Assembly: GCA_050012355.1 (NCBI GenBank)
Contig: JBEKHI010000365.1
Span: forward strand, 1-8,434
Origin: JBEKHI01 sp050012355
Lineage (GTDB): Bacteria; Actinomycetota; Actinomycetes; Streptosporangiales; Streptosporangiaceae
Length of the DNA stretch: 8,434 bases
Direction of reading: 5' to 3'
Under the pieces are notes generated by a model. It was not told where the DNA came from and searched no databases. It saw nothing but the letters and a program-made list of their open reading frames with translations. This document shows, piece by piece, positions 1 to 5,298 of the stretch; the first letter of the stretch is position 1; each line of letters begins with the position of its first letter. Position numbers and translations under genes: made by a program.

Positions 1-270
1 CACGATCGGACGCCACTGCTCGCGGGTGAACGAGCCGAACTTCGGCCGGGTGGTGGCCAGCAGCACGATGCAGGACACCCACTGGCGTACCGCGACCACC
101 CCGGCGGGCCCGAGTACCGGGAAGGCCAGCGCGGCCGTCGCCGCGCCGAACTGGTTAGACGCGGCACTGCCGGTCATCAGCGCGATGCCGGTGAGCCGGT
201 CTTTCGAGCTTGCGGCGGGCACGTCGGGGGACGAGGCCGGAAGCTGCCGCTCGGGGGTGGAAGTGGTCAT
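1..270 (-). CDS. EamA/DMT-family exporter, N-terminal 90 residues (3' end outside window)
   Basis: Partial gene reading leftward off the window; only the first 90 codons are present. After a hydrophilic, Pro/Ser-rich leader of about 30 residues comes a first membrane segment (about residues 28-62, with SNQFGAATAALAFPVLGPAG) and the start of a second (VVAVRQWVSCIVLLATT), followed by RPKFGSF. The glycine/alanine-rich helix with SNQFGA, the LGPAGVVAVRQ turn and the following helix are typical of RhtA-like EamA transporters, inner-membrane drug/metabolite superfamily exporters of amino acids or small metabolites. Substrate cannot be inferred. The ATG at 268-270 has no good Shine-Dalgarno sequence, and GTG codon 17 or Met32 remain possible starts. 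It is divergent from a LysR-family gene 68 bp away, the usual layout for a LysR regulator and its target. Family call is fairly sure; start is uncertain. Confidence 0.8.
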   Translation of the reverse strand, partial: MTTSTPERQLPASSPDVPAASSKDRLTGIALMTGSAASNQFGAATAALAFPVLGPAGVVAVRQWVSCIVLLATTRPKFGSFTREQWRPIV

Positions 271-293
271 GTCAGCAGCATGGGCCACGCTGG

Positions 294-310
294 TGCATGC
301 GCAAAATGCA
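294..310. promoter_or_regulatory. Dyad TGCAT-N7-ATGCA, candidate LysR operator
   Basis: Perfect interrupted dyad (TGCAT at 294-298, ATGCA at 306-310) in the 68-bp gap between the divergent exporter and LysR genes. LysR-type proteins bind interrupted dyads in such gaps, classically with a T-N11-A core. The dyad's own spacing differs from that core, although T294 and A306 are 11 bases apart. Assignment rests on position and symmetry only. Confidence 0.5.
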
Positions 311-324
311 TAAATCATCCCAGC

Positions 325-330
325 TATACG
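325..330 (+). promoter_or_regulatory. Possible -10 box (TATACG) of the LysR-family gene
   Basis: TATACG ends 8 bp before the ATG at 339. Transcription would therefore start at or next to the start codon, giving a leaderless mRNA. That fits the lack of a Shine-Dalgarno sequence before this gene. No convincing -35 is visible. Confidence 0.35.
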
Positions 331-338
331 CTCTAGTT

Positions 339-1190
339 ATGGATCTGGAACTGAGGCACCTGCGCTGCCTGGTCGCGATAGTGGATTCCGGAACGTTCAC
401 CGACGCGGCCATCGAGCTCGGCGTCTCGCAGGCCGCGGTGTCCCGCAACCTCATCTCGCTGGAGCGAGTACTCGGGGTCCGGCTGTTGCACCGCACCAGC
501 CGGACCATCACCCCGACGACCGCTGGCGTGCACATCCTGACCCAGGCCAGGCAGCTACTGGCCGCGGCCGACAACCTGGTCGCCGAGGCGGCCGCCGGCC
601 ACGCCACGCTTCGCATCGGCCATGCCTGGGCGGCCATGGGGCGGCACACCCGGGAGTTCCAGCGCCGCTGGGCCGACAGCTACCCGGAAACCGGTCTTGA
701 ACTGATCCGTACTAACTCGGTCACCGGCGGCCTAGCCGAGGGCCTGTGCGACCTCGCGGTGCTGCGTACCGGCATCGACAGCAAGCGTTTCGCCAGCGCC
801 ATCGTCGGTTACGAACGACGCTATTGTGCCCTCGCGGCTGACGACCCATGGGCCCGGCGGCGTTCCATCAGGCTCGATGAGGTGCCGCAGCGCACCCTGC
901 TGATCGACCGGCGCACCGGGACCACCACCCTGGGGCTGTGGCCCGAGACGAACAAGCCCGTCGTCCGCGACACCCGCGACATCGATGACTGGCTAGCGAT
1001 CATCGCGGTCGGTGGCGGTGTCGGGATCACACCCGAGGGCACTACCGCCCAGTACCGCCGCGACGGCGTTGTCTTCCGGCCGCTGCGAGACGCCCCGCCG
1101 ATCGCGGTGCGGATGATCTGGCGGCAACACGACCCGCATCCCTCGACCCATGCCGCCGTCGCCCTGGCGACCGAGCTGTACCGGCCCTGA
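339..1190 (+). CDS. LysR-family transcriptional regulator
   Basis: A 283-residue DNA-binding regulator. Residues 3-62 form the LysR winged helix-turn-helix: LRHLRCLVAIVDSGTFTDAA, then LGVSQAAVSRNLISLE and LGVRLLHRTSR, with TAGVHILTQAR starting the linker helix. The rest (from about residue 88) is a short effector-binding domain; the chain is near the short end of the usual 290-330. The reading frame stays open upstream to an ATG at 210, but that extension has no LysR homology and overlaps the divergent exporter, so the ATG at 339 (MDLELRHL) is preferred. It has no Shine-Dalgarno and is probably leaderless. The likely target is the divergent EamA exporter, and the dyad between them a likely binding site. 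The 3' end meets the convergent FKBP gene with 3 bp between stops. Ligand unknown. Confidence 0.92.
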   Translation: MDLELRHLRCLVAIVDSGTFTDAAIELGVSQAAVSRNLISLERVLGVRLLHRTSRTITPTTAGVHILTQARQLLAAADNLVAEAAAGHATLRIGHAWAAMGRHTREFQRRWADSYPETGLELIRTNSVTGGLAEGLCDLAVLRTGIDSKRFASAIVGYERRYCALAADDPWARRRSIRLDEVPQRTLLIDRRTGTTTLGLWPETNKPVVRDTRDIDDWLAIIAVGGGVGITPEGTTAQYRRDGVVFRPLRDAPPIAVRMIWRQHDPHPSTHAAVALATELYRP

Positions 1191-1193
1191 GGA

Positions 1194-1568
1194 TCAGGTG
1201 CCGACGAGGTCGCAGACGAAGATCAGCGTCTCGCCCGGGGCGATGCGGCCACCGCCCGCACCCTGGTCACCGTAGGCGAGGTGCGCGGGAATGACGAGCT
1301 TACGGCGGCCTCCGACCCGCATGCCCTGGACGCCCTCGTCCCAGCCCTCGATCACGTGACCGACGCCGAGCTGGAACTCCAGCGGCTGGCCACGATTCCA
1401 GCTGGCATCGAACTCTTCCCCGGTGGAGTACGCGACGCCGACGTAGTGGACCTGAACTCGGTCTCCGGACTTGGCGACCTGTCCGTCACCTTCCCAGATG
1501 TCGGTGATCTCCAGGTTCGCGGGCGGCGGTCCGTCGGGAAATTCGATTTCCGGCTTTTCGATATTCAC
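1194..1568 (-). CDS. FKBP-type peptidyl-prolyl cis-trans isomerase
   Basis: A 124-residue, single-domain cytoplasmic FKBP (no signal peptide or membrane segment) that catalyses cis-trans isomerisation of prolyl bonds during protein folding. After an N-terminal extension (KPEIEFPDGPPPANLEITD) common in actinobacterial members, the full catalytic fold is present. The positions equivalent to the human FKBP12 active-site pocket are all there by my alignment: Tyr42, Phe53, Asp54, Phe65, Val72-Ile73, Trp76, Tyr99 and Phe117. Recognisable motifs are VHYVG, FDASW, VIEGWDEGVQGM and AYGDQGAGG. The start is GTG at 1566-1568. There is no Shine-Dalgarno, but a TAGCGT box (1575-1580) lies 6 bp upstream, so the mRNA is probably leaderless. 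It is monocistronic, convergent with the LysR gene, and shows no functional link to its neighbours. Confidence 0.95.
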   Translation of the reverse strand: MNIEKPEIEFPDGPPPANLEITDIWEGDGQVAKSGDRVQVHYVGVAYSTGEEFDASWNRGQPLEFQLGVGHVIEGWDEGVQGMRVGGRRKLVIPAHLAYGDQGAGGGRIAPGETLIFVCDLVGT

Positions 1569-1574
1569 CCGAGC

Positions 1575-1580
1575 ACGCTA
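1575..1580 (-). promoter_or_regulatory. Likely -10 box (TAGCGT) of the FKBP gene
   Basis: On the minus strand TAGCGT (TAnnnT pattern) is followed by 6 bases and then the GTG start, placing the transcript start on the first base of the gene. This supports leaderless expression. The -35 region (GTGGCG about 17 bp upstream) is weak. Confidence 0.4.
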
Positions 1581-1646
1581 CCCGATGAGCCGCGCCGCGC
1601 CACCGCCCCTGGGCCCGAGTGATCCTGGTGGGTGCGCCCCGCAACG

Positions 1647-1698
1647 CCATGGATGGCCCATCGCTGGCGCAATCACGCTAGCGATGGGACATCCATGG
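1647..1698. repeat. Dispersed long-hairpin repeat, copy 1
   Basis: An imperfect inverted repeat with arms 1647-1669 and 1676-1698 around a 6-base loop (1670-1675). Of 23 positions, 21 are Watson-Crick pairs, one is G-T and one is a G-A mismatch (1656/1689). It lies 16 bp beyond the stop of the DHA2 exporter and between two leftward genes, so it could end exporter transcription. It has no T-tract on either strand. A second copy at 6869-6922 shares its core sequence, the arm-to-arm distance and the same G-A mismatch, while two base pairs of the outer stem differ in a compensatory way. This makes it a family element and not a one-off terminator. Confidence 0.85.
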
Positions 1699-1714
1699 GG
1701 AGCGAGCGGGCCGG

Positions 1715-3307
1715 TTAGTCGGCGTCCTGCGGGTCGAGCGTCTCGTGGGCTGTGCCCTGCTCGGTCGCGGGGGCCTCGGGCCACTTGCGCAGCTCGTTCT
1801 GCGGGATCAGCCAGGAAGCCAGGAACGCCAGCGCGGCGATCGGCACCGCGACCAGGAACACCGTCTGGATCGACTCGGCGTACCCGGCGATGAAACCGTC
1901 GCGGACCAGCGCGGGCAGGTGGCCGAGCAGGGCCGGCGTGGCGTCAGAGCTGCTGAATCCGACGGGCAGTGACACGCCGTGCAGGTGGCGGGCCAGGTTG
2001 CCGACCAGCACGTTGGAGAAGATCGCGCCGAAGATCGCGGTGCCGAACGCACCTCCGATGGACCGGAAGAACGTGGCGCCGGAGGTCGCGACGCCCAGCT
2101 CGGAGTGCGGCACGCCGTTCTGCACGATGATCACGAGCACCTGCATCACGCCGCCGATGCCCATGCCGAGAACCAGCATGTAGACCGCGTCCTCGAACGT
2201 CGACGAGCCCACGCCCATCAGCGACAGCAGGAACATGCCGAGGGTCATCACCCCGGAGCCGGCGATCGGGAAGAACCGGTACTTTCCGGTCTTGGCGATG
2301 ATCTGCCCGGACCCGATCGAGACCAGCAGCAGCCCGGCCATCAGCGGCAGCAGGTACACACCGGAGATCGTCGGGGAGATGCCGCGGACGACCTGGAAGA
2401 ACGCGGGCAGGTAGGTGATGGCGCCGAACATCGCGAAGCCGACAATGAAGCCGACCAGGCTCGTCACCCAGAAGACGCGGACCTTGAACAGGTGCAGCGG
2501 CAGGACCGGCTCGGCCGCCCGGCGCTCGACGAACGCGAACACGGCGATGAGCACGACGCCAGCGACACCCAGGATGTAGATGGGCGTCGACCGCCACGGG
2601 TAGGTGGTGCCGCCGAGACTGGTCAGCAAGATCAGCGAGGTCGCGGCCAGCGACAGCACGAGCGTGCCGAGATAGTCGATCTTGTGGTGCACCCGGCTGA
2701 GTGTGCCGGGCACCTGACTGGCCACGACGACCAGCGCGATCGCGCCGATCGGGATGTTGATGTAGAAGATCCAGCGCCAGGACAGGTCGTCGACGAATAT
2801 GCCGCCCAGCAGCGGGCCGATCACGCTGGCCACGCCGAAGACCGCGCCGAACAGGCCGACGTAACGGCCTCGCTCGCGCGGCGAGACGATGTCGCCGACT
2901 ATCGCCTGCGCCCCGACCATCAAGCCGCCACTGCCCAGTCCCTGCACCGCGCGGAACGCGATCAGCATGAACATGGAGCTGCTGAGCCCGGACAGGACCG
3001 AGCCCGCTAGGAAGATGACGATCGAGGCCTGGAAGAAGATCTTCCGTCCGTACTGGTCGCCGAGCTTCCCCCATAGCGGAGTCGACACCGTGGTGGCCAG
3101 CAGGTACGCGGTGATCACCCAGGCGATGTGGGAACCGCCCTTGAGGTCGCCGACGATGGTCGGCAGCGCCGTGGACACGATCGTCTGGTCCAGCGCGGCG
3201 AGCAGCATGCCCAGCATGAGCGCGCCGATGATCAGCAAGATCCGGCGACGGCCGAGCCCCGGAAGAGCGCCAGTCTCCTCGGCCGGCACGGAAGTGGCGG
3301 AAGCCAT
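1715..3307 (-). CDS. DHA2-family (EmrB/QacA) 14-TM drug:proton antiporter
   Basis: A 530-residue inner-membrane exporter of the major facilitator superfamily, expected to expel hydrophobic drugs or metabolites using the proton gradient. Family signatures in order: motif D1 LDQTIVSTALPTIVGDL (39-55), motif A GKLGDQYGRK (80-89), motif B LIAFRAVQGLGSGG (115-128), the antiporter motif C GAVFGVASVIGPLLGG (154-169), WRWIFYINIPIG (177-188) and FFRSIGGAFGTAIFGAIF (413-430). Length and the spread of hydrophobic segments fit 14 helices, with the last at about 483-501 before a hydrophilic tail. The ATG overlaps the TGA of the upstream TetR gene (TGATG), with AAAGGA (3317-3322) as ribosome site inside that gene, so translation is probably coupled. 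Induction by the exported compound through the TetR regulator is the expected control. Substrate unknown. Confidence 0.95.
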   Translation of the reverse strand: MASATSVPAEETGALPGLGRRRILLIIGALMLGMLLAALDQTIVSTALPTIVGDLKGGSHIAWVITAYLLATTVSTPLWGKLGDQYGRKIFFQASIVIFLAGSVLSGLSSSMFMLIAFRAVQGLGSGGLMVGAQAIVGDIVSPRERGRYVGLFGAVFGVASVIGPLLGGIFVDDLSWRWIFYINIPIGAIALVVVASQVPGTLSRVHHKIDYLGTLVLSLAATSLILLTSLGGTTYPWRSTPIYILGVAGVVLIAVFAFVERRAAEPVLPLHLFKVRVFWVTSLVGFIVGFAMFGAITYLPAFFQVVRGISPTISGVYLLPLMAGLLLVSIGSGQIIAKTGKYRFFPIAGSGVMTLGMFLLSLMGVGSSTFEDAVYMLVLGMGIGGVMQVLVIIVQNGVPHSELGVATSGATFFRSIGGAFGTAIFGAIFSNVLVGNLARHLHGVSLPVGFSSSDATPALLGHLPALVRDGFIAGYAESIQTVFLVAVPIAALAFLASWLIPQNELRKWPEAPATEQGTAHETLDPQDAD

Positions 3308-4005
3308 CAGTTATCGTCCTTTCTGTCCATAGCGCGCCCCGTGACCTGGCGCAATTCGCAGTTTTCCGGCAATCCGTCGGCCAGTGCGCGGAACGACAGG
3401 TCGATGAGCCGGTTCAGCGGAACGGCGCCGCCGGAAGATGTCCAGGCGGCGAGGCACGAACGGAATGTACCGGTCGCCACCGCACACAGCAGTCCCGGGT
3501 AGGGGTCCCGGTCCGGGTCGGTGCCGAGCCGCTCGGAGACCGCTTCGATGATGGCCCGCTCGAGCCTTGCCATCTGCGCGGCGCGTCCCGCCTGCAGCTC
3601 AGGCTCGCCGCGGACCGCCCGCATCCGGCGCAGCCATTCCGTGGGCTCACCGCCAAGCTCCTTGAGATCCTCCGTCACCGCCTCGGCGCCGCTGATCATG
3701 ACGCGGCGCAGTACCTCAAGGATCGGCGTGCCGGCTGGCTCGGCCATGATCCGCTCGTGCACCTGCAGCCCGCGGGACGGGTCCTCGCCCCAGATCGCCG
3801 CTTCCTTTGACGGGAAGTAGTTGAAGAACGTGCGCGGAGACACGTTCGCCGCCTCGGCGATGTCCTCCACGGTGACGTTGGAATAGCCGCGGTCGGAGAC
3901 CAGATCGAGCACCGTCCGGCGGAGCAAGCGGCGGGTGGCTAGCTTCTTGCGCTCGCGTAGCGAGACATGCTGATCCGCCGGGGCCGCGGCATCGCTCAGT
4001 GTCAT
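3307..4005 (-). CDS. TetR/AcrR-family regulator, coupled to the DHA2 exporter
   Basis: A 232-residue one-component repressor. The N-terminal three-helix DNA-binding domain is clear (about residues 17-72): RERKKLATRRLLRRTVLDLV, VTVEDIAEAANVSPRTFFNYFPSKEAAI. The C-terminal ligand and dimer domain is divergent and does not reveal the ligand. The reading frame extends upstream to a GTG at 4063-4065, but that codon sits inside the operator. The ATG at 4003-4005 has a strong GGAGGGGG ribosome site (4012-4019) and begins just before the conserved domain, so it is preferred. It is first gene of a two-gene unit with the exporter (1-bp overlap). The perfect inverted repeat 36 bp upstream is the likely autoregulatory operator. 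The inference is a drug-responsive repressor of the pump and of itself. Confidence 0.93.
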   Translation of the reverse strand: MTLSDAAAPADQHVSLRERKKLATRRLLRRTVLDLVSDRGYSNVTVEDIAEAANVSPRTFFNYFPSKEAAIWGEDPSRGLQVHERIMAEPAGTPILEVLRRVMISGAEAVTEDLKELGGEPTEWLRRMRAVRGEPELQAGRAAQMARLERAIIEAVSERLGTDPDRDPYPGLLCAVATGTFRSCLAAWTSSGGAVPLNRLIDLSFRALADGLPENCELRQVTGRAMDRKDDN

Positions 4006-4040
4006 TGAGCGCCCCCTCCAGAGTTGCGCTGCATGAAAAA

Positions 4041-4072
4041 TTGCAGGGTGTGCATCATTACACACCCTGCAA
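4041..4072. promoter_or_regulatory. Perfect 12-8-12 inverted repeat, likely operator of the exporter unit
   Basis: TTGCAGGGTGTG (4041-4052) and its exact reverse complement CACACCCTGCAA (4061-4072), 8 bases apart. Position just upstream of an autonomous tetR-exporter pair is where TetR autoregulatory operators lie. On the minus strand the AT-rich spacer gives TAATGA, a possible -10, which would put the promoter inside the operator. A hairpin role is less likely: there is no T-tract, and it sits upstream of a gene. Confidence 0.8.
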
Positions 4073-4075
4073 CAG

Positions 4076-4088
4076 CGCCACCCTGGCG
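4076..4088. repeat. Small hairpin CGCCA-CCC-TGGCG
   Basis: A 5-bp stem with a 3-base loop, between the stop of the two-TM protein gene and the operator of the next unit. It has no T-tract and would be at best a weak terminator. Some read-through from the upstream TetR unit into the exporter unit is therefore possible. Confidence 0.3.
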
Positions 4089-4104
4089 AATAATTCCCCC
4101 GGGT

Positions 4105-4293
4105 CTAGTTGGCCTTGGCGGTACGGAACCGGCGGCCGACGGTGCGGATGATCGCGAAGGCCAGCGACGTCACGCCCATGAACAGCATGATCGAGGAATT
4201 GGCGGCCACGCCGTAGCAGATGAAGGCGGTGGCGAGCAGTGCGCTGACGTAGGGGCCGGCGGTGGGGTAACGGCTGTTGATAAGCAGCAACAT
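4105..4293 (-). CDS. Small two-helix membrane protein, function unknown
   Basis: A 62-residue protein that I do not recognise. Two hydrophobic helices are visible, about residues 13-30 (GPYVSALLATAFICYGVA) and 34-51 (SIMLFMGVTSLAFAIIRT), joined by a very short turn. They are followed by a basic tail (GRRFRTAK), so both termini are probably cytoplasmic. It is likely real: AAAGGAA (4301-4307) lies 7 bases before the ATG, and the gene follows the TetR stop by only 18 bp on the same strand, so it is the only obvious co-transcribed partner of that regulator. It may be the regulated effector, for example a small membrane stress or transport-accessory protein, but nothing in the sequence fixes this. 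There is no catalytic motif. Confidence 0.75.
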   Translation of the reverse strand: MLLLINSRYPTAGPYVSALLATAFICYGVAANSSIMLFMGVTSLAFAIIRTVGRRFRTAKAN

Positions 4294-4311
4294 GGGAGTG
4301 TTCCTTTCGGG

Positions 4312-4944
4312 TCAGGCGAAGGTAGTGCCGCGCACCGCCATGCTGACGGCGGCGCGGACGGTGTCGACCAGTGACGGCCGCGGGGCCGGCGTGCGGGCCC
4401 AGTGCAAGATCGCCGCGCGTTCGGCGGCGACGGCGACGGTCGCTAGGACTTGGGGTTCGAGTTGTCCGGCGGGGATGCCGGCGCGGTGTGCGATGGCGTC
4501 GGCTAGGGCCGTCTCGGCGGCCGCCGCTGCCTTGAGGTACTCGCCGTGCAGCGCGGGCTCCACGGCGACCAGCGCACGGAACTGATCGATCCAGCCGGCC
4601 GGCAGGCCGTCCATCTCACCGGTGCCGTATTGCCCGGCGATGGTCGCCACGATGGCGTCGGCCAACGGCTCGGCCGCGGGGCGCTCGGCCAGGGTGACTG
4701 CCAGCCGCGCGGCCCGCAAAGTGGTCGGCCAGACGATCGCCGCTTCCTTGCTGGAGAAGTAGTTGTTGAAGGTCCGGGTGGAGACGCCGGCCGCCTCGGC
4801 GATCTGCGGAATCCGCACCTTAGCCAGCCCGTGTGCCTTGGCTAGCTCGAACGCGGCCAGCGCGAGGTCGAGGCGGAGCTGCTCCTTCTGCAGGTCGCGG
4901 CGGCGGACCAGCGGAGCTCCGGCGGTGTGCGGTCCTGATGTCAT
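4312..4944 (-). CDS. TetR/AcrR-family regulator upstream of the two-TM protein
   Basis: A 210-residue TetR-type regulator. The DNA-binding domain spans about residues 18-72: LQKEQLRLDLALAAFELAK, VRIPQIAEAAGVSTRTFNNYFSSKEAAIV. The C-terminal half is alanine-rich and helical, with GLPAGWIDQFRALVAVEPAL recognisable as the middle of the ligand domain. The frame continues upstream to 5097, but across the operator and without homology, so the ATG at 4942-4944 is chosen. It has no usable Shine-Dalgarno (GGGAG is 1 base away). An extended -10 (4951-4956) places the transcript start on the A of the ATG, so it is probably leaderless. The 14-5-14 repeat over the -35 region implies autorepression. Its DNA-binding domain resembles that of the neighbouring TetR (shared S-RTF-NYF-SKEAAI), but the two operators differ, so they probably respond separately. 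Confidence 0.92.
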   Translation of the reverse strand: MTSGPHTAGAPLVRRRDLQKEQLRLDLALAAFELAKAHGLAKVRIPQIAEAAGVSTRTFNNYFSSKEAAIVWPTTLRAARLAVTLAERPAAEPLADAIVATIAGQYGTGEMDGLPAGWIDQFRALVAVEPALHGEYLKAAAAAETALADAIAHRAGIPAGQLEPQVLATVAVAAERAAILHWARTPAPRPSLVDTVRAAVSMAVRGTTFA

Positions 4945-4950
4945 GCTCCC

Positions 4951-4980
4951 ACCATAACAAGAACTTTGCCTAGTACGCAA
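4951..4980 (-). promoter_or_regulatory. Promoter of the TetR/two-TM unit
   Basis: On the minus strand: -35 TTGCGT (4975-4980), an 18-bp spacer, and -10 TATGGT (4951-4956) preceded by TG-N (extended -10). The A of the ATG at 4944 is the 7th base after the -10, so the message is predicted leaderless. The -35 lies inside the 33-bp operator, so a bound repressor would block polymerase. Confidence 0.5.
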
Positions 4981-4998
4981 GCTATGCGTACTAGGCAA
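4966..4998. promoter_or_regulatory. Perfect 14-5-14 inverted repeat, TetR operator
   Basis: TTGCCTAGTACGCA (4966-4979) and its exact reverse complement (4985-4998) around AGCTA. It lies 21 bp upstream of the TetR start and overlaps its -35 box. Length, perfection and position fit an autorepressor site of the TetR family, possibly binding two dimers given the 33-bp span. The symmetric arrangement also gives TTGCCT-N17-TACTAG on both strands, so weak rightward transcription is conceivable. Confidence 0.85.
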
Positions 4999-5016
4999 TA
5001 CATGCGCGCCCGGCAC

Positions 5017-5045
5017 TTGACGTATGGGCTCACTTGCACTTATCC
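5017..5045 (+). promoter_or_regulatory. Candidate promoter TTGACG-N17-TTATCC
   Basis: A near-consensus -35 (5017-5022) and a moderate -10 (5040-5045) with 17-bp spacing, pointing right. Its transcript would start near 5053, where a GTG opens a 31-codon frame (5053-5148). It could also feed the secreted-protein gene at 5299. Sequence match only. Confidence 0.35.
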
Positions 5046-5208
5046 CGGGTTCGTGTACGCGGACTGCCTGACATACCCGGACATTGCGGGCGGCCAACGT
5101 GCACTAAGCCGGGAGAAGTGGCTGTCAGAGCGGACCCGGGCGCCGTGACGCGAAACCGCGCGTCGATGCAGGTCACAGGCCTGATGGAGGCCTAGAGTTA
5201 TGCCATCT

Positions 5209-5282
5209 GCCGGGCTCGGGGGCCCGGCTTCGGCGCATCATGCGCAATTGTGAAGGAACGCTGCTGTCGAGAAGACGCAGCG
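5209..5282 (+). promoter_or_regulatory. Structured 5' leader with three hairpins
   Basis: Three inverted repeats in series before the secreted-protein gene: GCCGGGC (5209-5215) with GCCCGGC (5222-5228), 6-base loop; GCGCAT-C-ATGCGC (5233-5245); and CGCTGC (5259-5264) with GCAGCG (5277-5282), the latter adding GTC/GAC inside with one bulged T. They lie downstream of a possible -10 (TAGAGT 5193-5198) and upstream of the GGGGGA ribosome site (5288-5293). None has a T-tract. mRNA stability or translational control is possible. I could not match it to a known riboswitch. Confidence 0.45.
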
Positions 5283-5298
5283 CACACGGGGGAACTCC

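Larger units (their letters stand above)
4999..5298. other. Gene-poor 300-bp intergenic region
   Basis: Between the TetR operator and the secreted-protein gene there is no convincing long gene. It contains the candidate promoter at 5017-5045, a doubtful 31-codon frame (5053-5148), two AGGCCT palindromes 5 bp apart (5177-5182, 5188-5193) next to a possible -10 TAGAGT (5193-5198), and three consecutive hairpins (5209-5282) ahead of the ribosome site. Confidence 0.6.

Noticed and set aside
210..338. Upstream extension of the LysR gene to the ATG at 210
   Set aside because: The extra 43 residues are Arg-rich, overlap the divergent exporter, and precede the normal N-terminus of a LysR helix-turn-helix.
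1647..1698. Copy 1 hairpin as a simple Rho-independent terminator
   Set aside because: No T-tract on either strand, and a relative exists elsewhere downstream of an already complete terminator; a termination effect is possible but does not explain it.
1944..3074. Long open frames on both strands inside the exporter gene (1979-3010 plus, 1944-3074 minus)
   Set aside because: They are Arg/Asp/His-rich, lack domain signatures, and overlap a gene with all DHA2 motifs; long spurious frames are expected in high-GC coding DNA.
4006..4065. GTG start at 4063-4065 for the exporter-linked TetR gene
   Set aside because: It lies within the operator, while the ATG at 4003-4005 has a strong ribosome site.
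4945..5097. Upstream start at 5097 for the other TetR gene
   Set aside because: The extension spans the operator and promoter, and has no similarity to TetR proteins.
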